Source: Bilabrum cf. latius
Taxonomy: Eukaryota; Bigyra: Bicosoecida; Bigyra; Bicosoecida
NCBI GenBank assembly: GCA_965178125.1
Contig: OZ237747.1
Location: 1,116,001-1,180,000 of the forward strand
DNA: 64,000 nt
Direction of reading: 5' to 3'
Every line of letters begins with the position of its first letter. The first letter of the stretch is position 1. Position numbers and translations under genes: made by a program. Positions 34,265-45,300 of this stretch are shown piece after piece. The notes below the pieces were generated by a model. The model did not search any database and was not told where the DNA came from. It worked only from the letters and a program-made list of their open reading frames with translations.

Positions 34265-35348
34265 TGCTTTGAATTAGAGCATGGCGCTAGGCAAGATTCT
34301 GTCTATGCCGGCTACGACACTGCAATTGGCACGATATTAGTTGGCAAGGAGCTGAGTCAACGATCGCTGCGCCAAGCACTCCACTAGCACATGCGCTGAT
34401 CCATATACGGATTACACTTACTGAAACAGTTTGTTCGAGTCCTTCCGAGCGCGTTTTCCCTATTATTGTAGCTTCGGCGAAGGAAGGAAGCTACACGGTT
34501 GCGTTCGGGAGTGTTTGCGGATCGGGTGGCGGGGACTATGCTGACGTCGAGCCAAGGCAGATGCAAGCAATGGCGCAACATTTCTGCAGTGAAATGTAAC
34601 GGATCCATGACATTTCGCACGCGTGGAGTCCTCAGAGCTTCCAAAGGCAGTTGGTGCCGCGCACACTGCAGGCGGACTCCGGAACCACTGGCAGGACTCA
34701 TTGACAACACCAGCCTCGCGGCAGGAGCCGCTTGGCCAAGCGGACAAGAAGTGACGGCATCTCAAGTCTGTTGGCCAGACGTGCAAGCCCCGCATGTCAT
34801 GCAGGAGCCGCATACTACAGCTTGGTACTTGTAGGCGAAGGCAGGGCGTCACGACGAGCAGGCGGCTTGGAATGCAAGAGATCGGATCGACCCTACTTGG
34901 ACGTCGACGGTGACTAGCAGTATCGGATTTTGCGAATAGAAAGGCCAGGAAAGGCGGCTGGCACCTATTGGGCCTATCCAGGATTGATCTAGGCACGTTC
35001 AAGCCGACGTGGTGAACAGAACCATGGCTCACTTCCAGCACGTAGGCAATGGATACTTCAAAACCACGAATAGAAGTACTACGGGAGCCCCTTTATGAAT
35101 TGATTCTCCGTGAAATCAAGATGGCTTATCTGTGCTCGCTCTGTACCACGTCCCTGCTTCCCAAGCGGTGCTGCCGTGTCCATCTTCCATGCCCAGCCTA
35201 ATACGAACCGCTGCTTCTATCTGTCTCTTGCGAGCTGTACTTCACTCACTGTTGCAAGACCTGAAAAACCTTCGCACACCTGTCCAGTCGGCTAGTAGAC
35301 TGCACGTGTTGTGATGCTCTTGGGGGCAAGCTGGACTTGTATCGGCCA
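34265..35348. other. Intergenic, with a possible 5' exon of the esterase
   Basis: A good minus-strand donor (TTTCA|GTAAGTG, about 34423) and an acceptor-like CAATGCAG at about 34260 would allow an esterase intron, but no upstream exon was recognised. Nothing else supportable. Confidence 0.35.
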
Positions 35349-36032
35349 TCAGCCCGTGCCAACATCGGCAGCAGGTACAGTCAGATCTCTAGCTTGTACT
35401 GATACGACTCGAGTTATTGCTGTCCGTGCACGGCAACGGCAACACAAACAATCCAAAGCGCGGCCACAACTTGCTGCGCACGTCGCAACCACTGCCTGTG
35501 ACGCAGCTTGCCACTGGTCTTGGATCTCTGCAACCCTGAAAAAGTCGTCTTGTCGCTAGACTCGACGAACGAGCTTAAAGATCAGTCCGAAACACCCTAC
35601 CGGCATCACTCCGACTTTGACAATCCTCGAAATGACGATGTTGAGTGCCTGTTGCTGGTCTTGCGTAGTAACTGCGCAAGTAATAGCGACAGCCAGGACG
35701 CAGAGTCCAAACAGTCGTATAGGATTCCTTGGATTCAAGGAAGGGTCCTTAACGTTGGCTGCGAATATCGCAACAAAGGCAACCATGAAGAGCTATACAG
35801 TCACGGGTATTTGCGCCCCACTGGCTGCCACCAGAATCAATCCAGACAGGAGAAGTATAGCAGCAACGAGACTGTAATTAGACGCACACGCCGGATAGTC
35901 CATTAAGAGCTGGTTTCTTGCCCAAGCTGCAGCTATGAGGCCAGTTGGGCGAGCATGCACTGGGCGAGCATGCTCTGCTCCGGTTCCGGTTCCTGTGGTC
36001 GCACAATCATCACTGCAACGACGCGGTCGCAT
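35349..36032 (-). CDS. Four-TM membrane protein, unknown
   Basis: ATG 36030-36032 to TGA 35349-35351, 227 aa, with TAG at 35793 and 35556. Hydrophobic segments in order: YSLVAAILLLSGLILVAAS, LFMVAFVAIFAANV, IRLFGLCVLAVAITCAV and VKVGVMPVGCFGLIFKL. They are followed by a basic, Cys-rich tail (CGRALDCLCCRCRAR), a plausible palmitoylation region. The first TAG falls between two membrane segments and the second just after the fourth, so a standard-code reading would give two unrelated fragments. I do not recognise a family. Confidence 0.6.
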
Positions 36033-36240
36033 TTGGGATTACTAGTCTAGACTAACAACGACCTGAGGATGCACAAAATTGTGTAAAATAACCCAGGGAC
36101 ACCCGAACTATGGGAATACTTCATGTTTGCATCAAGCATCATCGACATCGATCGTCTTGCGGGGCTGCTTCATACCAACGCATTGCTAAGGTAGCTGAAT
36201 TCAGACCAACATTCGAAGCAGCGGCCGCAAAATTAAGCTC

Positions 36241-36849
36241 TTATGCTTTCTTGTACTTCATAGACGGCAAAATAACCGGCTCCCATGTTTCGCCGAAGGC
36301 AAAAGCAGGCTCCGGACGTTCCTTGCCTTCGCCAAACCCGTTTCGTTCTATTGCTGCTTCGGTTCGATCAAGCGCACTATCCAATTCCGTGAATTTCCCG
36401 TACCAACGTGCCGAAGCCAAGAACTTGGATGCAGAGGGGTCAGCAGACATGAATGCCTTGCTGAATTCTTGGAAGCTTGCATACTTGTACAAGGGAATCT
36501 TTGATCGAATTCGCTCTCTGGCTTCGTCTTCATCGATCCAATCAAGTCGAATATTGACTATGTACGGCTAGGATCCATCTCCCTGCTTAATCCACTGAAC
36601 ATGCAGCGTAACGAGAGCAACGTGGCCGCCGTCCACATCCTTCAGCAACCTCTCGAAGTGTATAACGTGAAGAGTGTGACCGAAAGGCACTAAATGCTCA
36701 GGAAGGTCACATTTATAAATGAATACGTCCCTATGCGTTCGTTGCTGACCACCAATGCCTTCGTCTCGGCGAAAGTTTCCGTGCACTGTACGTAGACGCA
36801 ACTCGGCTTCATGGCGCATTGGCTGCAATCCTTGCTACGCGTGCTCCAT
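36241..36849 (-). CDS. Small soluble protein, unknown
   Basis: ATG 36847-36849 to TAA 36241-36243, 202 aa, with TAGs at about 36835 and at 36568. An in-frame TAA lies just upstream of the ATG, fixing the start. Composition is that of a normal globular protein: beta-like segments (RTHRDVFIYKCDLPEHLVPF; HVALVTLHVQWI; YIVNIRLDWID) and helices (YASFQEFSKAFMS). The C-terminus is KYKKA. No domain was identified. Under the standard code only two short halves would be visible. Confidence 0.6.
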
Positions 36850-37165
36850 GCACGCTAGAATTCGTTATTTAAATGTCATTGCCGTGGCGGCGAGTCTTGG
36901 CAACGCCTGTGATCCAAATCAGAACCAATTTCCTCCAGGACGGCGCCGCGCATTCCAGCGTGGGTGGCTGACGGAACTTCTTGGCCTTTTCGCGGTTTCA
37001 TCGAGGGTGCTTCGATCATTTTCTGAACAAAGCAGCTTTCTGACAAGTCGTCTCCTGAAGCCGAGTTTTGTTAGTTAGCATATAATACACCACCTCAAAC
37101 CGATTATCTTGGTGATTACGACCGGGGAATCGAAGTACCAACCCGCCGTCTTATCCGGCTGTTTA
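36850..37165. other. Divergent intergenic region
   Basis: Lies between the starts of the small minus-strand gene and the VWA gene, so it should contain both promoters. No clear TATA box. The plus frame is open but non-descript. Confidence 0.4.
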
Positions 37166-39334
37166 ATGCGCACCTCAACGGCTGCGCTTGCCTTGCAAGC
37201 GCTCGCGTTATCAACAATAGCGCATGCACAGGTATCTAGTGATGTGCAGGAAGCAGTTTCGGCAGCCGAAACTGCAGTGCAAGCGATCGGGAACAGGGCA
37301 GTTGAGCTGTTCACGGGGCGATGCACTGATCGGAGTTGCTCATCTTGTACGCATAGTGCCTGCCGGTCAGGCATGCCAAGCGACTCATCGTGCGTTTCAG
37401 ATTTTGGCACACCGCCAGCTTGCGACAACTCTGGCCAAATCTTGAGCGAGTCAAGCAGCATCGTGCGAATCGCAGATTTGCAGTCGGAGACGGACGCCGA
37501 GGTCGAGGATGATGTCTGCTCGTTTCGCGGCCTGGATTCAGTGTACAGCAATAATCGTGAAAGCTCTGCGGGCCTTCGGTGGCAGTATTTTGCGACGCAA
37601 AGCGGCGTTCACCGGCAGTATCCCGGCTTGCTGTGGGGCACGAGCGCCGATGACGGGCAGTGTTCGGACTACGACCCGCGAGGCCGTCCCTGGTACGTGG
37701 CGGCAAGCAGCGGCCCCAAGAATGTCATCATCGTGGTGGATGACAGCGCCTCTATGGGCCAGTCCATCGCCGGATCCAGCGTGCTCCGGATCACGAGGGC
37801 GCGAGACGCAGCCATCAGCATCATCGAGACTCTCACGCAGGCAGACTACTTCAACGTGGTGCGCTTTAGCAACGCGGTGGGTTCCTGGAACCCCTCTTTT
37901 ATGGTGCGCGCCACAGAGGAGAATAGACTTGATGCGATCCGCTGGGTGGAAAACCAGATATCCGCGAGGGGGTCCAGCACGCAGTACCACCTGGGGATCA
38001 GGGAGGCCTACGGACTGCTGAGGAACAGCATCGAAAACGACCCGGAGAACTCTCGCCACACGGACTGCCTCAGCACCGTGCTGTTCCTCACGGATGGACA
38101 GGCCTCCGATGAGGCCATGGGCGTGACTGAGCTCCTGCAGAACCAGGACCTGATCGACGGCACAGGCAGCTTCCCGCCCACGTCCTTGTTCACTTACTCC
38201 TTCGGCAGCGAGGACCTGCTTAGCCTGGACGACTCGAGGAACTTCGCCAAGCAGATGGCGTGCGCGGGCCGCGGGGTGTGGGCGGGCGTGGAGGCCTTCA
38301 CCGAGCTCAGGACGGCCATGTCTCAGTACTACTCCTTCCTGGCCGCGGGGCAGCAGAGGGACAGCCAGGTCGTATGGACGGAGCCCTACGAGGACGCCAC
38401 TGGGCTCAGAGACATCGTCACGGCGGCGCTGCCCGTGTACGACCAGCGGCAGGTGCTGGTGGGCGTGGCCGGGGTGGACATTGCGCTGGCAGACTTCGGG
38501 GTGGGCGTGGACACGACCCTCCTGAACTTCTTGGCAGCGAGGTCAGCCGCCTGCGCCACCGTGCAGCTGTCGGCCTGTTCCCTGCAGCAGCTGAGGGAGG
38601 TGCAGAACGAGAGGTACAGGGTCAGGGCACAGGCAGCCGGGACGACGTCTCGCCTGGATTCCGTGTGCAGGTACTCGACCAACGAGACGGACTCGCTGTA
38701 CGCGCCCGATCTGACCTGCGGCAGCACGCAGGACGAGGAGCTGGTGCAGTGCAGCACGCCCATCGACGCGACGGCGCAGCCCATCTGCCAGGGGTCGGTC
38801 CTCACCCAGGGCAACTATGAGGACGGGGCTTGCTGCGACGCCGGCGGGAACGTGGTCCTGATCGCGGTTCTATCCGCGGTGGCGGTGGTGCTTGTGCTGG
38901 CGGGCGTGGGCGCGTACTTTTGCTGCTGCAGGGGCGAGGGCAAGGCGCCTGCGCCTGCCGCCGCTCCCGCACCGGCACCGACCCCGGCCCCGGCCCCGCA
39001 GCACCACACTCAGCCGTACGGGCAGCCGCCCAGCTTCAACCAAGGGGGGCATGGGGGGCAGTACCCTCAGCAATCGGGGGGTGCAGGGCTGGCCCCGTAC
39101 CCCTCGGCCCCCAATGCACCCCACCATGGGGGCGCACCGTACCCCCAGTACGGCGGGGGTTCGTCGGGGGGCCCCGGGGGAGGCACCGCCAGCTGGTCCC
39201 AGTCCCACACTGGAACTGCGCCGTATCCCCAGGGGCCATCCGCTCCTGGTCAGGGCGCGGGGGGCTACTATGGGAACCCCAACGGCGGGGGCGGGTACCC
39301 TGGGTCCACTCCGTCGTAGGCGGTGCACGTGTGA
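37166..39334 (+). CDS. VWA/Cache type I membrane protein, alpha2delta-like
   Basis: 722 aa from ATG 37166. Signal peptide MRTSTAALALQALALSTIAHA, then a region resembling VWA_N of voltage-gated calcium-channel alpha2delta subunits: WQYFATQSGVHRQYPGLLWG and YDPRGRPWYVAAS. The VWA domain starts at NVIIVVDDSASMGQ and has a complete MIDAS (D-x-S-x-S; TDGQAS). It is followed by a Cache-like segment (TEPYEDATGLRDIVTAALPV; VGVAGVDIAL). A membrane helix (VVLIAVLSAVAVVLVLAGVGA, about 38860-38920) precedes a short CCC and a Pro/Gly/Tyr/Gln-rich cytoplasmic tail. In animals such proteins traffic and tune calcium channels; similar architectures in protists are of unknown role. A TAG at 39317 would be taken as the stop, but with UAG sense the protein runs four codons further to TGA 39332. 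No introns. Confidence 0.85.
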
Positions 39335-39660
39335 GGGTGTCGGGTCGGGTGTCGTGTCGCAGGGGGAAGCGGCACTGTTTCCAAAGTGTCTCATGTGTTT
39401 ATCTACTGATACTGTTCGTTCTCGAGTCGGACTCCGGCAGCGTAAGGTTACGTAAGCTCTTTTGACCCAACAACCCCTACACAGTCAGACTCATCACCAA
39501 TAAGATGCGCTGTCCCGTTGGCCAGGGTATCGCGCACGCGACATGTCGGCTAGTCTCATGAGCCATCGCGTCCACAACCTTCATGCATCACGGTCAGCCG
39601 TGGTCACTTTCTTTGCTCTGTCTCTCGGTCGCGTCGTCTCTCTCCTGAACAATCTGCAAC
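39335..39660. other. 3' flank of the VWA gene
   Basis: No gene. The right end (about 39640-39660) resembles the sequence just before the start of the RNI-like gene at 59118. Confidence 0.4.
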
Positions 39661-40246
39661 ATGCAGGCGTACAGCGATTTCCTCAAAGGGTCGATTGACT
39701 TGGATGCGTACAAGGAAAGGCTAAGCCATGATGGACGTTCGAAGGTCACAGCTTCTGATGCATGGTTGGGGACTATAAAAGGAAGAGCGCACAGAGGGCT
39801 CCCAGCGTGAAGGAGCTGCAGCACTGTCGGTATGTGGGATATCCCGCCATGGCCCTGTGCGCTGGTGGGAGCATGGACGCGGTGCGGGGCATGCAGGCGA
39901 TGGGGCGGGAGGTGCTGGGGGCAGCCGTGGCCGACCACTGCGACGATGCTTTGCAGCACGATCGGGATGCGCGCCTGAGTCGTTTACTTGCATGTCATCG
40001 GACGCACGAGGCTAAGTGCGACACTGACATGCTTTTGAGGCGGCAAGTGAGGGGAGGCCTCTGGAGCTGGGAAAGCGTCTGAGGCTGGGCAAGCTTGCTG
40101 CCAGTGGTGGCCTCGAGATGAAGGGCGAGGTAGTAATGGGTGACGAGGGGATGTCTGGGGAGCGTCGTTCGGTGGGTCCGTTGGAGGTGGCTCGTCTGGG
40201 GGGCACGATGAGTGCGTATAACTATTGCTGCAGGGGTGATCCAAGC
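39661..40246 (+). pseudogene. Deletion-derived copy of the RNI-like LRR gene
   Basis: The first ~30 codons (MQAYSDFLKGSIDLDAYK) match the start of the minus-strand gene at 56587-59118 (MQAYRDFTSGSIDFNEYK). After about 100 bases the sequence jumps, in another frame, to a segment matching that gene's C-terminal region: VKELQHCRYVGYPAMAL through ADHCDDALQHDRD. It then decays with frameshifts toward sequence matching the parent's last codons (GGCACGATGAGTGCGT...GCTGCAGGGGTGATCC). The LRR body is missing. Orientation is opposite to the parent, 16-19 kb away. Confidence 0.85.
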
Positions 40247-40375
40247 AGCAGTGGCCTGGATGTGGGTCGCATGCTGTTGTAACTCCAGACTAATACCTAG
40301 AACTGACCTGCACGAATGTTTGGATGTAGCTAGTGGCGTCTCCATAATTACATATCGGATCCTTTGACAAATCCA

Positions 40376-42202
40376 TTAGTGCGGTAGAAATACCCCATCA
40401 GTACTCGCCTCAACCTGATTAAAGCTAGGCACAGGTGCGCAGCCGCCGGCAGGTGTGTTGCTGCAGCTGCAGTCGGTCTCGGGGCACACAGCGGGGTCCT
40501 CGTCGGCCACGTCCTCCCACCCGACGCACTGGTAGCAAGCCATCCGGTTGGTCGGATCGTAGCGCTTCTTCACGTCAAGCAGCTGGCTGTACCGGTCGGC
40601 AGAGCCCCAGTACCTCTGCTGCCAGTCGCTGGCGTTATTGAAATTGTGGTTCGGCTCGTTCCAGTAGACCCACCGGTCTACGCCGAGCGGGCTGAGCACC
40701 TCACTACCCCATTCGTCCATTGCCTGCACGAGCTTGTTGGCATTGGGGTTGTCTGCCTCCCATGACCCGTAGCATGTGATGGCCATCAGAGATCGGCGCA
40801 TGGCGGGGGCCACGCTCGTATCGGTCCCTTCCGGATCCATGCCGCTGGCGAGACCCCCGAGCATGGCGTTCCCGGAGCATCCGATGGAGGCGCCCAAGCG
40901 GAACATGGCCGGGCCCGCCTGCCATAGGCTGCCCATCACCTTGAGCAGGGAGTCGTTCTGGAACCCAGCGGCATCCATGGCCGTTGACTGGAAGTACACG
41001 GCACCCTTCCGGCCAACGTCACCCGGCAGCCCGATAGTCGAATCGTAGTACGACCCGCACTGCATCGGTGGGCTGCCCACGGAATCACTCAGCGGCTTCA
41101 GCGCAGACTCGCATGAGATCGGATCGCTCGAGCAAATCGCACTGATCTCCACTGTTGCAAGAATGCCGTACGTGGCGCAGGGGCTGTCCAAGTAGCACGA
41201 CCCGCAGCCTGCCTCTACGGCCTTGTCGCAGCCTTTTGCTATTCCCTCCTTGCTGATGGTGCCGTTGGCGAGGCAATACTAGGAACCATAGCACACCGAG
41301 GCGGCCTGGCAGGACTACAGGAGCTCTTCTGAGCAGGAAAGCCCATAGTGCGGCAGGTAGTAGAGACCGACGTAGGGTGGAGCCGTCGGCATAAAGTTCT
41401 GGACGGCCCGGGTGAGGTTGCCGAGGGCGATCCCAGCCGCGGCCACGCTGCAGATGGCGGGCGGCGTATCGTGCAGACGAATTGTCAGCGAGACGGCGAC
41501 ACCGTACGCGGAGCCTCCGCTGCCCCGGAGCGCTCGGAAGAGCTCCAGGTGGTGCGTGCGGTTCGCCGTGATGAGGGTCCCGTTGGACAGCACCAGGTCG
41601 ACTGACACCAGGTTGTCTGCGCCGTAGCCGTGCATGCGAGATAGAAACCCGTGACCCCCGCCAATCGACCATCCGTACGGACCCACAGTGTTGTCACCAC
41701 CGGAGACGAGCGTTTTCTGGCCTGCTGTTGTGGCGTTCAGATACAGCAGGATCTCCTTGAATGACTAGCCCGGCCCTACAGTTATGACACTCTGGTCATC
41801 GCTGACCTATTTATGATTCAGACTCGAGCAATCGATGAGGACAGCATTGTCTGCAGTGTTGCGCACATCCTAGTGATGGCCTGTTGAATTCACTACAACT
41901 CGCATGTTGTGCTGGTTAGCGAACCGCAACGATGATGCAACGTCATCAGCATCCTGAACTTTAACTATTATTGCTGGTTTCGGGGTGTGCGTGCGGAGGT
42001 TGTACGTCAAGGGGTCGTAAGATGCAGCGCCGTAGACTACAACACCGCCGCTGATCCCGCTGGAAAACTATGCTACGTCCGCCTCTGTGGGCCACTGGGC
42101 GTCGCCAGGCTGCGAGAAGTGTATCTTTGCATAGCATGACGCTATTGCGAGCGCAAACACGGTCGTTTGCATCGCAAAGAGTGGGTCTGCGACATTGGAC
42201 AT
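40376..42202 (-). CDS. Secreted FAD-linked oxidoreductase, BBE-like
   Basis: 608 aa, ATG 42200-42202 to TAA 40376, with six in-frame TAGs (42068, 41870, 41807, 41765, 41315, 41279). A hydrophobic N-terminus (TTVFALAIASCYA) suggests secretion. The FAD-binding-4 fold is clear: NSTGHH, then VITVGPG-Q-SFKEIL, VSGGDNTVGPYGWSIGGGHG, YGADNLVSVDLVLSNG and FRALRGSGGSAYGV. The C-terminal BBE element reads YWNEPNHNF, RYWGSADRYSQLLDVKKRYD. The family (berberine-bridge-enzyme-like, glucooligosaccharide and other oxidases) oxidises alcohols or amines with covalent flavin; the substrate is unknown here. The TAG after VGPG sits where relatives often have Gln. Multiple Cys near the C-terminus (CPETDCSCSNTPAGGC) fit an extracellular protein. 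No introns. Confidence 0.85.
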
Positions 42203-42393
42203 TTCGCGGCTACTAGTTCCGTCGCAGGCATTTGTGCCGCCGCCAGCCGGCCGGAGGCCCGGAGCACAGCAGGGTAAGTGCGGCCATGACTTGCTAGCGA
42301 CATGCCGTTCTAGGCGCCCAGAAGGCGATAAACTTCATTGGTCGCTTCAGACTGCCACGCAACCCAATACCCAATACACACCCCAAACACTTC

Positions 42394-45300
42394 TCAACCG
42401 GGCGAGGTAGAAGGCGCCGAGCTGCCTCCCGGACTCACCCGCGTCAACGCAGGCGACCGTTGAGCAGGAGGCGATCGGCTGCCTCTGCCCCCATGCTGCC
42501 CCAGATCACCCGCGCGAAACCCGCCCTCCCCGCCCAGAGGGCTCCCGAGCGGGTCCCCTTTGCCTGCCACGCGCCGACTCAAGCCAAGATCCCCGGCACC
42601 ACCGATCGGCGGTGTCCCGCCCCTGCTCCTAGTGCCCTCGTTGTCTCCACTGCCTGCTCCCGCCCGAGTTCGCCCGTTGGTCGCCCGCTGCAGCACCCCC
42701 TCCAATGGCCTGCCCGAAGACCGCGCCGCTGGTGACTCCCTGGATCCGGAGCCGGAACCCAGCGCACGAGCGCGCCAGTAAGCAGGCGACCGGGGAGCGG
42801 GGGCGGGTGCCGGGGCTGGCGCTCGCCACCTGTCACCATCGTGCGATGCACCCGCCAGCGCAGCACCCCCGACCAAGTCTCGCCGAGACCCCGCGCGCGA
42901 CGGCGGCACGCTGCCAATGCGCCTGCGACCCTCGCCTGCACCACCGTGCAGTGCGCCCTCCAGGCCACCACCCCTGTGCCCTCGGCCCGCACCAGCCCCA
43001 GCACCCCCGCCAGCGCCAGCCCTGCCCCCGCCCCGCAGACTGGCCACTGAGTGAGACGCCACCGTCTGCACATCATCCAGGTCCCTCCGAGCTGCCCTCA
43101 CCTTGGCCTGCAGGCTGTCCACCACCTCGCCAGTGCGGCGGTTCTCCCGACCCAGCGCCTCCAGCCGAGAGAGCGCAGACTCCGCGCGAGCCGCCGCCAG
43201 CGCCTCCTCCGCCCTCCTGGCCCTGGCCCTCTGCCGCGAGGCCTCCTCCCGGGCCTGCTCCGCTTGTTCCCTGGCCGCCTGCACCTGGGCGCGGGCCTCG
43301 ATCAGCTCCTCCCTGCCCGCCCCAGCCTCCCTCGAGGAACGCTGCAGGTCCTCGGAGAGCCTCGACGAACGTTCTTCGGCGTTCGACGCGCGCAGCTCCG
43401 CGGCGCTCTTGGCTCGATCTAGCCGTTCAGTTTCCTCCCTGGCCCTGTCCAGCATGTCCTGCAGCGCCCGTGCCCGCGCCTCGGCCTCCTCTGCCCGCCG
43501 CTCCGCCGATGCCTTGGCGTCCTCTGCGGCTCCCGCCCGGCTGGCAGCGGCGCGGGCGGCGTCCTCCGCCAGCGTGCGCGCCCTGGAGGCAGACTCCCTC
43601 GCCTGTTCTGCCTCTCGGGCCCGGGCCTCGGCGGCAGCAGCGCGGGCCCCCGCGCCCCTCCCCTCCTTGGCGTTCTCTTCTGCCCTCTGCGCCCGCCTCT
43701 CGAGCTCTTGTTCCCTGGCATGCCCGCCCGCCACCTGCGACTTGAGATCCTCGTGCTCCCGCAGCGCTGCAGCCACCCTCCGCTCCGCCTCCTCCCTCCC
43801 TGTAGCCTGGGCCTCTGCCTCTGCTCTGGCCTCCTCCAGACCCCTGCGCTCCCCTCTAAGCTCGGCCTGCAGGGAATCCAGCTCCCGCTGCAGGTCCTGC
43901 GCCTTGCGTCGCTCCGCCCTGAGCTGTGCCTCGAGCCCGCTCGCCTCTTCCTGCATCCTCCTCGCCTCCTGCTGCAGCCCCTCCTTCTCCCCCTGCGCCT
44001 CCCGGAGCCGATCCAGGGCCTCCTGCCGCTCCTAGGAGGCCTGCCGTCTGGCCTGCTCGGCCCGCGAGGCGTCGTCCAGAGCCGAGTCCGCCTCCCGTCG
44101 GGCCGCCTCAGCCGCCGCGCGGGCCTCAGCAGCAGCCGCCCGCTGCTCCTGCGCCTCCGCCTCCGCCGACCTCCTGGACTCCCTCGCCTTCCGGGCGTCC
44201 GATTTCTCCGCCTCCGATGCGCCCCTCGCCTCCTCCTTCGCCTCCTCTGCCGCTTCCCGTCTGCTCCTCTCCGCCTCGAGGTCCGCTTCCAAGGCCGCCA
44301 GCGCCTCCTGCCCCGCCCTGCCCTCCTCCTCCTTCTCCTGGCGCAGGCGGTTTGCCTCTGTCTCCAGCACCCGCCGCGCGGCCTCGCTCGCCGCCAGCCG
44401 TCCCTTGAGCGCCCCCTGCCCCTCCTCCGCCTCCCGCGCCCTCTCCCAGTCCTCCGCGCTCTGCTCCGCCGCCTCTTTGGCGCGCTCCTGCAGCTCCCTG
44501 TGCCTCTCGCTCAGCTCACTCAGAGCCAGGCGCACCGCCTCCACCTCGCCCTCGGCCGCCTCCGCACGGCCTTGTTCCCTGGACGCCTCCGTTTTCTGCG
44601 CCTCGAGTGCCTCCCTGCAAGCCCTCGCGTCTTCGAGCAGCGACTGGAGCCTCTCCTGGAAGGCCTGGGGGGTGAAGAGGTCCTCGGCGAACGTGGGCTC
44701 GCTCAGGTAGGCGGGCCTGGAGCTGGGGCCAGTCAGAAGGGCGGCCGCGGTGGGGGAGCTCCCTTTGCCCCGGCTCGCGGACACCATGGTACCGTCGGCG
44801 CCGTCGTGCCCGTCCACAGAGCCGGGCCCGGGGCTGGTGCTGGGCGTCTGGAACCTGCCTCCTGCCGGTGAGCCGTCCCCAGGAGGGGAATTCCCCTGGC
44901 CCCCACCCTGGGGGGACGCCACGGACCGTGCTAGGGGCGATGAAACATGGCCCGTGCCTGCTCCAGCCCCTTGGCTCGCTCCGGCACCGGTCTTGCTCGG
45001 AGACACCGCGAGGCCGCGGGAACTGCCGCCGAGCATGCCGGTGCCGTGCACCGACGGAGCCACCCCCGAGTCGATCGCCCGACGGACCCGCCGCACTACA
45101 CCTGCACCGAGGCCCGGTGCCAGCCTAGCCAAGAATGCCTGCAACCCGTCCGCGGCTTCCAGCAGAACGGCTTCCGAGCGCACGGTGCTGCCCCCTCCTC
45201 CACCGCCCCCTAGAGCTCCAGTGCGCGGCGATGTCGATGCAAAGCCCCCCCCTGGCAGCTCTCCGCCCTCATTGCCGTCGCCGTCCGCTGCAGCATCTCC

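Noticed and set aside
40435-41700. Minus-strand Arg-rich ORF 41085-41672 and plus-strand ORFs over the BBE gene
   Set aside because: Off-frame readings of the FAD oxidoreductase, which has clear motifs in its own frame.
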